Shown here: piece after piece, positions 24,498 to 36,260 of the stretch
Position numbering within the stretch: the stretch's first letter is position 1
Layout of the letters: the number at the start of each line of letters is the position of its first letter
Source: Rhodeus uyekii
Taxonomy: Eukaryota > Chordata > Actinopteri > Cypriniformes > Acheilognathidae
Length of the DNA: 64,000 bases
Assembly (NCBI GenBank): GCA_037043235.1
Contig: JAWRVZ010000074.1
Coordinates: 1,201,501 to 1,265,500, forward strand
Direction: 5' to 3'
Translations under genes and position numbers: made by a program
The notes under the pieces: model-generated
What the model was told of the DNA's origin: nothing
The model's input: only the letters and a program-made list of their open reading frames with translations
Database searches by the model: none

Positions 24498-25946
24498 CAG
24501 TGGGTACTGAAAGTATTCAGACCCCCTTAAAATTTTCACTCTTTGTTATATTGCAGCTATTTTGCTAAAATATTTTTTTTTTCCTTAATGCAAACACAGC
24601 ACCCCATATTGACAGAAAAACACAGAATTGTTGACATTTTTGAAGATTTATTAAAAAAGAAAAACTGAAATATCTCATAGTCCTCAGTATTCAGACCCTT
24701 TGCTCTGTATTTAGTAGAAGCACCTCTAATACAGCATGAGTCTTTTTTGGAAAGATGCAACAAGTTTTTCACACCTGGATTTGAGGATCCTCTGCCATTC
24801 CTCCTTGTAGATTCTCTCCAGTTCTGTCAGGTTGGATGGTAAGCGTTTGTGGACAGCCATTTTTAGGTCTCTCCGGAGAGGCTCAATTGGGTTTAAGTCA
24901 GGGCTCTGGCTGGGCCATTCAAGAACAGTCAAGGAGTTGTTGTAAAGCTACTCCTTCATTATTTTAGTGCTTATATTATGTGCTTAGGGTCATTGTCTTG
25001 TTGGAAGGTAAACCTTCGGCTCAGTCTGAGGTCCTGAGCATTCTGGAGAAGGATTTCATCCAGGATATCCCTGTACTTGACTGCAGTCTTCCTGTCCCTG
25101 CAGCTGAAAAACAACCCCACAGCATGATGCTGCCACCACCATGCTTCACTATTGGAACTGTATTGGACAGGTGTTGGGCAGGTGAGCCACATATACCGCT
25201 TAGAATTAAGGCCAAAAAGTTATATCTTGGTCCCATCAGATCATAGAATCTTATTTCTCTTTGGGTTCTTCTGTACCTCTCTCACCAAGGCTCTTCTCCC
25301 CCAATAGCTCAGTTTGGCCGGAGATCCTGCTCCAGGAAGGGTTCTGGTCATGGCAAACATCTTCCATTTAAGGATTATGGAGGCCACTGTGCTCTTAGGA
25401 GCCTTAAGTGCAGAATATTTTTTTTGTAACCTTGCCCAGACCTGTGCCTTGCCACAATTCTGTTTCTGAGCTCTTCAAGCAGTTCCTTTGACTTCATGAT
25501 TCTCATTTGCTCTGCCATGCACTGTGCGGTGTGTGGCTGTCCTAATCACGTCCAATCAGTATAATCAGCTGGACTCAAATTAAGTTGTAGAACCATCAAG
25601 GATTGATCAAATCAAGGATGATCAAAAATTTGATCAACTCAAGGATGATCAAAAATTTGATCAACTCAAGGATGATCAAAAAAATGGACAGTACCTGAGT
25701 TAAATATTATATATGTGTCAAATTAAAGGGTCTGAACACTTCAGACCATGTGATAGTTCAGTATTTCGTTTTTAATAAATCTGCAAAAATGTCAACAATT
25801 CTGTGTTTTTCTGTGAGTATGAGGTACAGTGTGTACATTAATGAGGAAAAAAAAGATTGAAATAAAACAAATTATTTTAGCAAATAGCTGCAATATAACA
25901 AAGTGTGAAACATTTAAGGGAGTCTGAATACTTTCCATACCAACTG
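24498..25946 (-). mobile_element. Full-length Tc1-like transposon, inactive
   Basis: The inverted ends CAGTGGGTACTGAAAGTATT and CAGTTGGTATGGAAAGTATT (reverse of the right end) are flanked by TA at 24496-24497 and 25947-25948. It is 1449 bp, close to the usual size of fish Tc1 elements. It holds a minus-strand transposase relic and, at about 25613-25681, a 27-bp motif (GGATGATCAAAAATTTGATC) tandemly repeated almost three times. Confidence 0.93.
24726..25498 (-). pseudogene. Tc1-like transposase pseudogene
   Basis: The minus strand starts MKSKELLEELRNRIVARHRS (ATG at 25498), the N-terminal helix-turn-helix region of Tc1 transposases. It continues in several frames with IVKHGGGSIMLWGCFSAAGT (25021-25236), FTFQQDNDPKH (25000-25030) and VLEWPSQSPDLNPIEPLRRD (24850-24932). 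These blocks surround the second and third residues of the DDE catalytic triad. Frameshifts separate the blocks, so no functional enzyme can be made. Confidence 0.9.
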
Positions 25947-26003
25947 TATGCGCTTGTAAATAAAACTAAGACAAAATCTAATTTGAAGGAAAAATGTTCA
26001 TAC

Positions 26004-26181
26004 CTCTGACGATTAGTTCTGCAAAGTTTGACACTGCAGCCCCATATATTGACTGAGTAATACATCGGTAGAGGTCCTGCTCTCCACGTTGGGCTCCACC
26101 TACCTGAAACCACGCAACCAATCTACGCTCTCCTACTGATAATGTCAATGAGTATGGTGCCATCAGAACACCATTACGCCT
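26004..26181 (-). CDS. ptpru: ptpru exon: Ig domain, second half
   Basis: A 178-bp minus-strand exon. The acceptor TTTCAG ends at 26182 and the donor GTATGA starts at 26003. It starts in phase 0 and ends in phase 1. The peptide reads RRNGVLMAPYSLTLSVGERR, LVAWFQVGGAQRGEQDLYRC and ITQSIYGAAVSNFAELIVR. It supplies the second Ig cysteine in the DLYRC motif and ends with the strand SNFAELIV, which is shared with PTPRU (GAGVSNFAELIVKEPP in mammals). The upstream intron is only about 980 bp. The exon is one codon longer than the 175 bp I remember for relatives. Extracellular. Confidence 0.96.
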
Positions 26182-27161
26182 CTGAAAGAGAGAGAGGTAC
26201 GTGATGCGGAATTAGAAGTGTATATATAATTACAATTAGAAGTATATACACAAACAAAACTATTGATTTTTCTCTATTGTTTAATCCAAAACTAGCATAT
26301 CTGGATACTCTATAAAATAAGAGAATAAGGGCAGAGGGTGTTAAGTGCATACAACTAGTGCTGTTTTCAGAAAGTTGAGATGCAGGGCCCTCAGACTTTT
26401 TTTCCTCAAATTACCACAAGAGAACACAGGGGCTGTCAAGTTAAAAAAAAAAATGTTGTAGTGTTTTCTTTGGAAATTAGTAGTAAATGTAAAAAAAAAT
26501 TATTACAAAGACACAGCAAGTAACACAGAGTAGAAATATGGAAAAAGTGTTTCCTTTTAAAATGCATTATATTATATTATACACCACCGAGAAATACTGT
26601 GCGTGCTCTTTTGCCATGCTCGCTGACCAATCAAAATTTTGCTGATCAATGTATCTACTATCGATGTATGACCCCTTTTAAGACAATCCATGAACGTGCA
26701 ATGATCTCAGATAACTTAATCCAGCTATACTAATCATCAAAAACAGGTGCGTTCGAAGAACCAAATCATCCAGATTATAGTTAACACTATTATCATCTCG
26801 GATGTGTCATCTGATCTTGGATGTAGTAAGCGAGGTACGAAGAACGGGCCCCCAAGCCTTGACTTTATTGAAGCATGAAAATAGATGGTCTAATGAAAAG
26901 TAATTTCCTGGTTTGATTGGATGATATAGTAGGATTACATCAGCATAACAATGATAATTTGTTGTTATGTTCAATGATGTTATGTCTTAAAAGTAATGAA
27001 TAAATCATATATTTAGCAATATATTTATAAAAGTTTATCTTTTCTTTTCTGAAGGTCACATGTTTCAGACTTCTAGCAGTTTAACGTCCCAAATATAGTT
27101 TTTCTAAGTTTGCTGCTTCATTAAGCAGTAGCAGCTTATTCATATTCAAATTCACACTAAC
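26182..27161 (-). other. ptpru: ptpru intron between the two Ig exons
   Basis: A 980-bp intron, the shortest complete one in the window. At about 26590-26860 it holds a GC-richer block with AGGTGCGTTCGAAGAACC that looks like an old repeat; the ends were not found. Confidence 0.6.
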
Positions 27162-27277
27162 CTCCATCAGGAAAGGATCAGTCTTAGCAGATCGTCCAGT
27201 TGCCACACACTGAAATGTGGCGTTTTGCCCTGCGTTCACCTCCACATCCCCAAGTCTGGAGAAATGAGGCACTTTGT
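27162..27277 (-). CDS. ptpru: ptpru exon: Ig domain, first half
   Basis: A 116-bp minus-strand exon. The acceptor CCACAG ends at 27278 and the donor GTTAGT starts at 27161. It begins with two bases completing a codon from the 82-bp exon and ends in phase 0. The peptide reads KVPHFSRLGDVEVNAGQNAT then FQCVATGRSAKTDPFLME. PHFSRLGDVEVNAGQNA and FQC are essentially the PTPRU sequence, and FQC carries the first Ig cysteine. This is the strongest single piece of evidence for PTPRU rather than PTPRM, K or T. Confidence 0.96.
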
Positions 27278-28957
27278 CTGTGGAAAAAGAGAAGTAACTA
27301 TTTCTATGTTATCAAATTGCAATATGCTTGTTGAATATTAGTACTATTACTCTAACAGTAAGTACTATAGTACTCAACAAGGGTTGAGGGGCATGAGAGT
27401 ACCGAGAGTACCATGGGTGGTCTATCAAATTTTTTGGTTTGGTCTGAATATCTTTACACCCCTAATATGTGTATGTACATAATTTCTCACAATAATGTTT
27501 GTGTCTGTGAATAAATTTTGTTCAATATTCTGATCTTAACCAACAGTGTATGTTCCCTGCTGGATTTGTTACTTCTTAAATCGTTTAAGCCCTCACCATT
27601 TTCCATTAAAGTGCAAACAAATGATTTACATTGTTCCCCTTGCTGTTATGGAGTCCATTCATATCACTTATGTCTAAGCGTCATGTTTTGTCTTCATGCC
27701 CACAGATTGCCTCATTTGTTCTTATCTGCCTATGCTTGTCAGCTCAGCATCAAATCATTACTTGCTCTTGATATCAAGAGCACCAGTGCCATAGCATGAC
27801 TCCACTTCAGTCGTTCTCCAAACCTTTCTGAAAATACAAGCACTGCCAACTTTATTTTCTGTTAGACTGAATCTGAGCGAATGCAACATGATCCATTCAA
27901 AACAAAATAGCTGGACAGATAGTAAGAAAACGTTCAACTCCTATAAGCCTTCCACATTTTTCAGAGCATAATAATAAAACGTCTCCAAGCGTTGAATGCT
28001 TAAAATGCTTGCAAACTACCCTCTAAAAAAAATTCTATAGCTTTTGCCTAAAGACGTGTTCTTGAAAAGCACTCTGTTCACTTCCACACAATATATCTCT
28101 TCAGTGGAATTCCAGTTCTCATCTATAAATGCATCAGTTTGCTAAAATGTTAAAACTAAAACTAATAAGTGAAGTTAATATGGTTATTTGAATGTTTACT
28201 ATGAAATCTCAGTTTTTTCTGTCTGAGCAACCTGTGAGGCGAGAGCTATATGGTGTTTTATTGACTGTATAATAGATAACTTATAATATGAAACAAGATG
28301 GTGGTGGCTTAACTGCCATTTTAGTGGCTGTAATATTGAATGAATTTACTTGTTGCACTGATGCATTCCCTGTTATTGAATATAAGAGTAAAATAATATT
28401 GATTTTAATGATGACTATTAAGTCTAGTGCCAAACAAACATGTTGGGAGCAATTTACAGAGGAGAGTAAATCTTTGTTCCTCTACTTGCGAGTGCTTTAG
28501 CACTGCCAACACACAGAAGTTCAAGCTCCAATATAGCAAAACAGTCCCATTCTGTAAAAAAGTGTGCTGTCTAAAATATGTTGGATGGTACAATTTAAAT
28601 TAAAATCACAAAAATATTGCAAACCATATTGTACAGTGTTTTTACAGAACAGTTTATTATTAATGTTGACAATCAATATAAGGACACTTACAATAATGTG
28701 TTCAAAATGTCCACCACAGAAATTTTTTACATTGTATGATCGATCGTTTGTTAAACCTTTTTTTAGCTCCAGGTGTTGTCTGGTTGGTGGTAATAAAAAT
28801 AATTTAATTCAATTTATACTTAATGCAAAAGTAACTTAGTCATTATTTTGAATTCGAAACCCATTTGCTTAAAAATTGGATATTGCAAAAAACGGCAATA
28901 TATGGGACATCCAGAGAATGTGATCTGAGCCAGTGCAACTACACCTCTGGCAAATGA
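27278..28957 (-). other. ptpru intron without recognised element
   Basis: AT-rich intron DNA. Open frames at 27518-27799 and 28564-28839 have no recognisable similarity and look random. Confidence 0.6.
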
Positions 28958-29973
28958 TGTTACACTAGATGTGCATGTGCGATGTGGAGATACAAGGAGG
29001 AACAGCAGGAGTGAATGCTCAAAGCTTTATTCACAACGAGAGAAACAAAGGCTACTTTAAATAGAATTCAAATGGCACATAAGAGTGCAAAACTCAGGAA
29101 ACCAGGGAACACAGAGACTGACATCCACTCACGAGAAGCATCCAGGTAGCATAGTCAACAAGAGACAAAGACATGTGAACACAGGAGGGCATTTATAGGA
29201 ACCATGTAATGACACACAGCTGATGGCATTAACGATCAGTGATTAAACAGGTGTCCAGGGAGGTGCAGGTTGGATCAGGGGCCAGATGGTCTTAGGATTC
29301 CAGGGTTGCGTTGGGAGGCCCATGTGGAAGTTGGAGAAGGGGCGCCGGCATGGCGAGGAGGTCTTGGAGAGGCTCTAGGAGAGGCTCTGGGAGGTCTGGG
29401 AGAGGGTCTGGGAGAGGCTCTGGGAGGTCTGGCCACAGAATGTCCGTGATGGCCGCAGGACACAGTTCATTCACGGCGGCCGCGGGACACAGTTCACTAC
29501 CTGGCTGGCTGGCAACAGGCACGGTTGCAGGTTGACCAGCAAGACAAACTGGTCCAACCTGCCCTTTAGCGGGCACTGACGCAGTCCAATGACAAGCGGG
29601 GGTTAGTGCAGGCGGGCGCGCTGCTTCTGATGGTGGAGAGGCTGGCTTTGGCTGACTGGCTCGGGGCGAGACACTCGCCAGACACTTGTAAACGTGTCAA
29701 AACTTCATGCCAAACTCAGTCCAGTCGTGTCAAGGAGGTCTCGTAGCTGGTGGTGGTTTGCCCCAAACCAGAACAGCGCTTTCAAAGTTTCATCGTCGAG
29801 AGACGAGAAGGCAGCGAACAAACAGATTTCCCATGAAAACTCGAAGAAGTCAGGGGGATTGCAGGACTTTCGCGAGATGATCCATTTGGGCACGAGCGTC
29901 TTTCTGGGGCGACGAACCCGGTCTCTTGTTCTGTTATACTAGATGTGCGTGTGCTATGAACCCGGATGTGACA
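28958..29973 (-). mobile_element. Second copy of the non-autonomous LTR element
   Basis: On the minus strand it starts TGTCACATCCGGGTTC (29973) and ends GTGTAACA (28958). The last 25 bp before each LTR end match (TTACACTAGATGTGCATGTG against TTATACTAGATGTGCGTGTG), so a shortened 5' LTR and a longer 3' LTR with GTGAATAAAGC near 29016-29026 are both visible. The internal part starts GAACAAGAGACC, as in the 17.3-kb copy, and encodes the same short protein motif and a proline-rich region. No pol. No clean target duplication was identified. Confidence 0.7.
29705..29893 (-). pseudogene. Short ORF of the LTR element, second copy
   Basis: The minus strand reads FSSLDDETLKALFWFGANHH then QLRDLLDTTGLSLA, parallel to 17733-17936 (LSPFDDATLNSLLWIRANYH then DTTGLRWQEA). 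The end differs by a frameshift. A downstream stretch at 29292-29576 is proline-rich (PDLPEPLPDPLPDLPEPL). Confidence 0.55.
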
Positions 29974-30997
29974 GATGGGACAGGACTGTGACAACTGAAG
30001 TTTGATTACAATTCAAGGTCCGATCCCGCTCCCCTCTCTGTCCGATCTCTGCACCATATTAAATAAAGCTTTTTTTATCAATATTAAAAAGAAGAAAAAG
30101 AAAAATCAATAAAAACCGAAACACAGAATGCACAAAATATATGTGTGAGAATGTGTTATGCTTTTTTATAACGGATACAATTTATTTTGTCTGAAGAAAA
30201 TTGTAGAGAAAGTTAACAGCAACTGTCAGATTGACCCTCTCTGAGAAGTTGCATTGCTAAAATTATCCTAGTAAACAAAGACACTACAGCAATTAAAGCA
30301 GTGTTTTCATCAACATATTTTCAATGACAATGTTGACCATCTTAATGTTGCTTCCATCATCTCTTGACGTGACCAAGGTAAAACATTTAAAAACATATCA
30401 CAAAGTCTTTTACATTCTAATTGACCTCCTTTCTTCTATTTTTGAATGAAAGAACACCTCCTGTGTGAATGGCCTTTGAGAAAGTTTTTCAGACATTCAG
30501 ACAACTCACCATCTTGTGAATTTAGAAAATTCACTGGCTGTAATTCCAGTGGTATAATTTCACTCTAGTTTTAGTGGAACTATGTGGTATCTGAGAAAAA
30601 AAAACTCACATTGCTGCCTTTGGCAAGAGCACAGGATTCTGGGTAAACACAATAGGCTGTTTTTGTCACAATGTCTCTATAATTCACTGACATCCTAAAT
30701 TTGGCTAATGATCAGTGAATCAGAAACTGCTTAATGGAATCATCCCATAATCCATATGCCCTTTCTTTTTATTTCTGTTTGCCAAATTCTTGGAAATTTA
30801 GCTTAGTACTCATGTTGGCCTCAATTTTTTTTACATTTTATTACAGGTTTCCTGAAACATTGTTTAAATGTGCAAATAATGCACTCTAATATATACACAT
30901 CTAATTAAATATTCACTAATTTGCCCACATTTCCAAAACATAAATCTGACCATAGGATTCAGCCAGATTAAAAACGATTTTTTCGATTTAGTTGACA
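29974..30997. other. intron sequence without recognised element
   Basis: AT-rich intron DNA; nothing recognised. Confidence 0.6.
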
Positions 30998-31090
30998 TAA
31001 GATAAGATAAGATAAACCTTTATTCGTCCCACAATAGGGAAATTTCTTTGTTCCAGCAGCAATTTTTAAAGTACGTTACAAATATAAATA
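30998..31090 (-). mobile_element. L2/Rex1-type LINE 3' end (TTATC tail)
   Basis: The plus strand reads ATAAGATAAGATAAGATAAA, then CCTTTATTCGTCCCACAATA and GGGAAATTTC, the reverse of the fish LINE terminus also seen at 14168-14222. Only the 3' end is present. Confidence 0.8.
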
Positions 31091-31368
31091 ATATACAGCA
31101 TAATATATAATATATATATGCAGTTTTACTGGTGGTACCTCAATAGTTCCCAAGAAGGATGGACAGATGCATCCTATTTTCGACTCATGTGTGCTGTGTA
31201 AGTGTAATGAAGCTAAGGTTCAAAATGTTAATGCTGGATGTTTGATCTGATCATGAGGCTAATCGGATCGAGGTCTTTTTCATCCTTCCACAACATCAGA
31301 AGTTCCTCATGTAACACAGGTTAAATAAGGGTATTTATTTCATTTGTGCACAATTTAGTTTATATATA

Positions 31369-32160
31369 CAGTAATACCTCGGTTTACGAGCGACTTGGTA
31401 TACAAGCAAATCGGTGTACAAGCATGGAGGGTCGAATCGGTGTACGAGCATTGTATCGGTGTACGAGAAAAAAATTCCCTCACCCATGCGCAGTTTTGCG
31501 TCGAAAAGATCCCTTTATCACCCCTTAACTCGTTCATTCTCTCAGCATCGCTCAGTTTGGGAGCATCAGTTACCACAGTGCATTATTTTATAAGTTGTTG
31601 TGAATATGATCACATGTGAATATGATGAAACTTCATTAATGGCGCATGTGTTACCAACATGACACATTGCATACTAATGAGGCTCACTTGTGTTCTCAGT
31701 ACAATGCACCCAATGACGTTCTTAAAGGGCCATACACTTTTAGAGAACAGCATACTATAATAGGTATAACTCTCAACAGATCATATATATAAGTGATTTA
31801 CAGCGTTTTACCTCGTGTTGTTGCATCAATTGTGATCGCTATTCTTCACGTTGTAATATCGTTACAAATGTTTAAGGAACTAGTTAATCTGATGTGTTCA
31901 ATAAGTTTTAAGTTAAAAGTCTTGTCACTCTAAGAGGGCGGGGTTTCAGGGGGGCTTAGAGAGAGAGTTCAGTTGTGAGGGATTAGAAAGAGGGCTTGCA
32001 AGCAGAGATAGTTTTGATACTTCTGTACAGCGTGGTTTGCGGCCAGAACAGCAATCCGGTAGTTCTCAATAAAATCTCTGAATGAGAAGGAACCTGTCTG
32101 ATTATTAAAAAAAGCAACGCTACAACGTAGTGAAATATATAAGCAGTAAATCAACCAAAG
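31369..32160. mobile_element. Tigger-like element, left end, interrupted
   Basis: It starts CAGTAATACCTCGGTTTACG after TA (31367-31368). The text CTTTATCACCCCTTAACTCG then TTCATTCTCTCAGCATCGCT matches the elements at 37158-38131 and 38274-38888. It is interrupted by an insertion at about 31590-31785 and by a solo LTR at 31852-32124. No right terminal repeat was found, so the right boundary is a guess. Confidence 0.7.
31852..32124 (+). mobile_element. Solo LTR, 273 bp, with ACGT duplication
   Basis: It starts TGTAATATCG and ends CGCTACA. ACGT flanks it on both sides (31848-31851 and 32125-32128). AATAAA is present near 32068. The sequence on both sides reads continuously with the related Tigger-like copy at 37158 (CACGT then AGTGAAATATAT), which confirms the boundaries. 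Confidence 0.8.
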
Positions 32161-32569
32161 AGTTTCACCGTCGCCATTGTTGGCCAGGTGTTCCTATATG
32201 AGTGAAAGCTATTGATTGAGGCCAGTTTTTTTTACTTGTTGTTTCTTTTTTCTATTTCTTTCCTTTTCCTCTTCCTCTTATTTGATTTTTGAAAACGTGA
32301 CACCTGAATGACCTCCTGTGACACCCTGAGAACTTCATAGTTGATGGTGAGCCAACCAACCTTCTAGAGAAGAAAATACGTTGTGGAGAGGACGACGATA
32401 TCCTTTCTTTGAGTCATCCCAGCGCTAGATCAAGAGGATTGTAGATTGTACAATCTAGATTCTAGATTGTAACCTCATGAGAACACTTGAGATTGAGAAC
32501 ACAGAGTAACTTTACCCTTATTTTATTGTATTCTATTTCTTTTTGAGCATTGAATTGATTGACCGGTCG

Positions 32570-32652
<83 letters not shown>

Positions 32653-32933
32653 GAAGAAAAACGAGTGCACTCAGAGGAAATTGTTATAGGTATTGTGAGT
32701 GATATTGTAAATTACTTTATTTTGTTTTATTGACTTTTTTATTTTTTATTTAAGTGAAACAAATGATATTTTTATTTCTAATTCAACCTTGTGTCTGTCT
32801 GTTTTTCTCATTTCAACCCGCTACCTCCTTAGGCGACCTTAGATCTTCTGATAAGCCCAAATATCAAATGTATTGTATTTAATACATTAAATTATTAATT
32901 AATAGTGTAATACGCAAGAGTAGTATTTGCTAC
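32161..32933. other. intron sequence with one AT microsatellite
   Basis: No element was recognised other than the TA repeat listed separately. Confidence 0.6.
32573..32652. repeat. (TA)n microsatellite
   Basis: About 36 TA dinucleotides with one G near the end. Confidence 0.95.
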
Positions 32934-34450
32934 ACTCAGCTTTGCCTTTGGGGGCCAGGCTTATCAGTATCGGGTTTTTCCATTTGGTCTAGCTCTGTCA
33001 CCGTGTACCTTTGCCAAATGTATGAACACAGTGCTAGCACCACTGTATGCCAGAAGTATCCGTGTTCTGAATTACATCAATGATAAGTTGATACTCGCTC
33101 AGTCACAGCAGTTAGCAATTTGGGATTGAGACATCATTCTCGCATAAACGAAGGAATTGGGGTTAAGACTGAACGTGAAGAAGAGTGTGCATTATCCTCT
33201 TCAGATGAGCACCTTCTTTAGGCGTTGTCTGGGACTCGGTATATATGTCCGCCCGGATTTTTCGTGTGCGCATAAATACCATCCTATCTATCGTCAAGAT
33301 CATCAGACTTCAAGAGAGTGCTGGGCCTCATGTTCCAAACGTGGCTGAGGTGGTCTGTATGCTTTTCCTCTGATCGCACCACTCCCAGGAGTTCTGGAGA
33401 AAGTTTGCCAGGACAGGGTCCGTCTCACCTTAATTGTGTAATGGTGTGGCTCTCGGACATAGTGTTTCTCATTGACGGAACTCTGTGGGAGATTCTGTTC
33501 AGAAGGGACCTCTTGTCCCAGGAGGGGGGCCTGATAATCCATCCTTGCCCAGAATTGTGGAAACTGTGGGCTTGGCCTCTGAGGGAGCCCAGCTAAAAGA
33601 CTCTGGTCTCTCAAACAAGGTTATTGAGACTATTCTCCACACCAGAGCCCTGTCCATGAGGAAACTTTACGCCCTATAGTGGAAACTCTTCACTTCCTGG
33701 TGCAACGAGAAGCAACTGCACGGTTATCCCCTTTCACCCTGAAGGTTTAAATGGCTGCCATAGCTGCTTACCACATACCTTTAAGTGGTACTTCTTTAGG
33801 GAGAGACCCTCTAATTACACGTGGTACCCTGAGGCCAGCAGTACGCAACAGGGTTCCATCCTGGGACCTGTGCCTGGTTCTCCATGGCTTGTCCCAGGCC
33901 CCCTTTGAATCCAAAATTCTAACTTTGAAAACTTTGTTTCTCCTCACTATTTCCTCCTAGAAAAGAAATGGAGACATTCAAACCCTTTCAGTTGCTCCTT
34001 CTTTCCTAGAATTTTCCAACAGTATGGCTAAAGCGTTCCTTTACCCGAGACCGGCTATGTGCCTAAGGTTCTCTCGAGCCCAGTACACCCTATTCTACTG
34101 GAGGCCTTTTGTCCACCACCCTTTACAAATTGTGACTAGGAGTTCAAGAACAAGGTTCTATGTCAACAGAGCTGCCCTGTGGTGCAATACTGAACAGCTG
34201 TTTGTTTGCTTTGTTCTTTTCATATGTGCCTGCCGGCATATTACTTAAGACACTTGCCAAGCGTACATTTCCAGTTCATGGTGCACCTCTATACTTTTTG
34301 ATCATGACATCATCATCTGTGATGTGCATTCACACATGATAGTTCGATAGTGCTTCACAAGACAACACGCTAATGCTTTCCCAATTCATTTTAATGCAGC
34401 GTCTCATTCCCTCCTAGGGTTACATACATAGCCTGAGACGTTTTCTTTCC
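32934..34450 (+). pseudogene. DIRS-type retrotransposon relic (RT and tyrosine recombinase parts)
   Basis: The plus strand reads FAFGGQAYQYRVFPFGLALS, then PCTFAKCMNTVLAPLYA and RVLNYINDKLILAQSQQ at 32940-33120. This is the DIRS reverse transcriptase palm, with YIND in place of the usual YLDD. GLRLNVKKSVHYPLQ follows (33157). At 33590-33960 it reads LSNKVIETILHTRALSMRKL, AAIAAYHIPLSGTSLGRDPL and RNRVPSWDLCLVL, the N-terminal part of the DIRS tyrosine recombinase. The block TCCTAGGGTTACATACATAG at 34415-34440 may be part of the terminal repeat. Frames are broken. A second DIRS relic is at 9035-10680. Confidence 0.82.
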
Positions 34451-34537
34451 ACTGAGAGAAGGCATGTTATGGATGCAAGAATCTAAAACGTGAATAATAA
34501 TAATAATACACAATTTTGTTCATACAAATTGATTAAC

Positions 34538-35174
34538 GTATTTTCTCGCATCCCCCCACTCATGATGAACTTTTTTTGTGCAAGTTCACGATTCGAATTT
34601 TGAATGTTGCTCTCATGATGTCAATTATCCATAACTGTTCAGGCTCGGTACACAGTGCTTGTGCGCGAAATTCAAAGTCAAAATCAGAATTCAAAATCAG
34701 AAGAAAAAGAAAGAGCAGTATCTCCCCCTGGAAGCGTGTTGATCGGATGAGAAGAGCACGCTATCATGGCAGCACAGCCTATCAGCGTGATTGCATGATT
34801 GACAGGTCAGACAGCCTATCAGAGCCAGCTATCAGAGTGATAGACAGCCAGTCACGTCTTCTTGCATGATTGACAGGTCAGACAGCCTATCAGCGCCAGC
34901 TATCAGATTGCTAGACATCCAATCACGTCTTCTTGCATGATTGACAGGTCAGACAGCCTATCAGCGCCAGCTGTAAGACTGACAGTACAGAGGCCAGAAA
35001 CAACCCGTGCAAGAAAGAAAAACAGAAAGAAAATACCGCAAACATTTTTTTTATATTTAAATATTATTACGTGTAAAAAATTGGTGATATAGCCTGCACC
35101 CTTATATATCCCGCACCCCCCCTGCGGGGTTTGTAAAATCTGGTATAACCCGCGGGATATATGCGGGAAAATAC
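34538..35174. mobile_element. MITE with GTATTTTC...CGC ends and internal tandem repeat
   Basis: The left end CGTATTTTCTCGCATCC and the right end (reverse strand CTGTATTTTCCCGCATATAT) are inverted partners. Internally it shares about 200 bp with the nested MITE at 20024-20500 and carries a 71-bp unit repeated nearly three times from 34791. No transposase was seen. The superfamily is probably Tc1/mariner-Tigger by its TA flank, but I am not sure. Confidence 0.65.
34791..34985. repeat. 71-bp tandem repeat, about 2.7 copies
   Basis: TTGCATGATTGACAGGTCAG begins at 34791, 34862 and 34933, giving an exact 71-bp period with a few substitutions. The other family member (20024-20500) has the block once, so the expansion happened in this copy. 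Confidence 0.9.
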
Positions 35175-36260
35175 AGTAAATGTGACATCTTAATCTTTAA
35201 TTAAGTCAAAAGATATATGGAGTATAACATGATATAGTAAGCATGCTGTCGACAAATGCTATGGATTTTAATCTAATTAATCTAATTTTTCAACTAATCT
35301 TGCCAATTTCATATAGTTGTATGTGTATTACTTTGATCTTACTTTGTTTTTTCATGTCATCTAAATGGCTTCCTGATATTGGATTTTGAGGTAAAAGTAT
35401 TTTTAAAATTAATAAAACTGATTTACTGCTTAAAAAAAAAAAACTATGCATAATGTGTCTGTGGAATTGCCACCATGAAATTGTTACTACAATTTGCTAG
35501 TGTGTGGTCTCGCCAAATCCTCTAGTGTGTGCATTCAGAGGATTACAATGATAAAAAGTAGTGTAGTAGCTTATGTGGTTGAAACTGTCCTTATGAGACC
35601 TATGATCACCAAAGGTTTTAAAATTAGTTAAGATTTGAAAATATTCTAGTGTGTTCCAGGCTTAACCTAGCAAAATTCATGGATTAGACACATTGACCAG
35701 AAACAAAGACAGAAATGTAAAGAGTGTTGAAAAGGGGAGCTGTAAACACCTAAGGTTGGGCTTTCTGATATTGTATAAGACTGTCACGCAGCCTTTGTGA
35801 AAGTGTGTGTCAACAAATATCTGTTGGGCGGCTCCATCTAGAGAGGACCACAGTGATCTGGTGCTTTTGAGAAACCTGTCTCCATAGTGACAGTTGTTCA
35901 CCCTGACCCTGGGACAGGTTCTTCACTCCATTGTCATTCAAGGCAACAAATGCATGTTGCTTGAGATTTTTTTTATTTAATTTTTTGGCAGTAAGGGCGT
36001 CTGGGTGAGTTTCTCAGGGAGAAACAGCAGTTCAGGGGAGAGCCGTTCTGTTTTGAACAGACAGTATGTCTCAATAGCTTTTAATGTCTCAGAATTTATT
36101 ATTAATTACCATTAATGTGGAATATACTTCAGGCAATGCATTATAAGCTGATGTTGCAGAAGGATATACAAACACTACTACTCTTTAAACTATCTAGCCA
36201 TTTCAAAACCTGCTGTGCTGTCTACATACAACTAAAAAAGTGTGTCAAAGATTAGGGTTA
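35175..36260. other. intron sequence without recognised element
   Basis: AT-rich intron DNA; a short frame at 35677-35901 has no recognised similarity. Confidence 0.6.
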
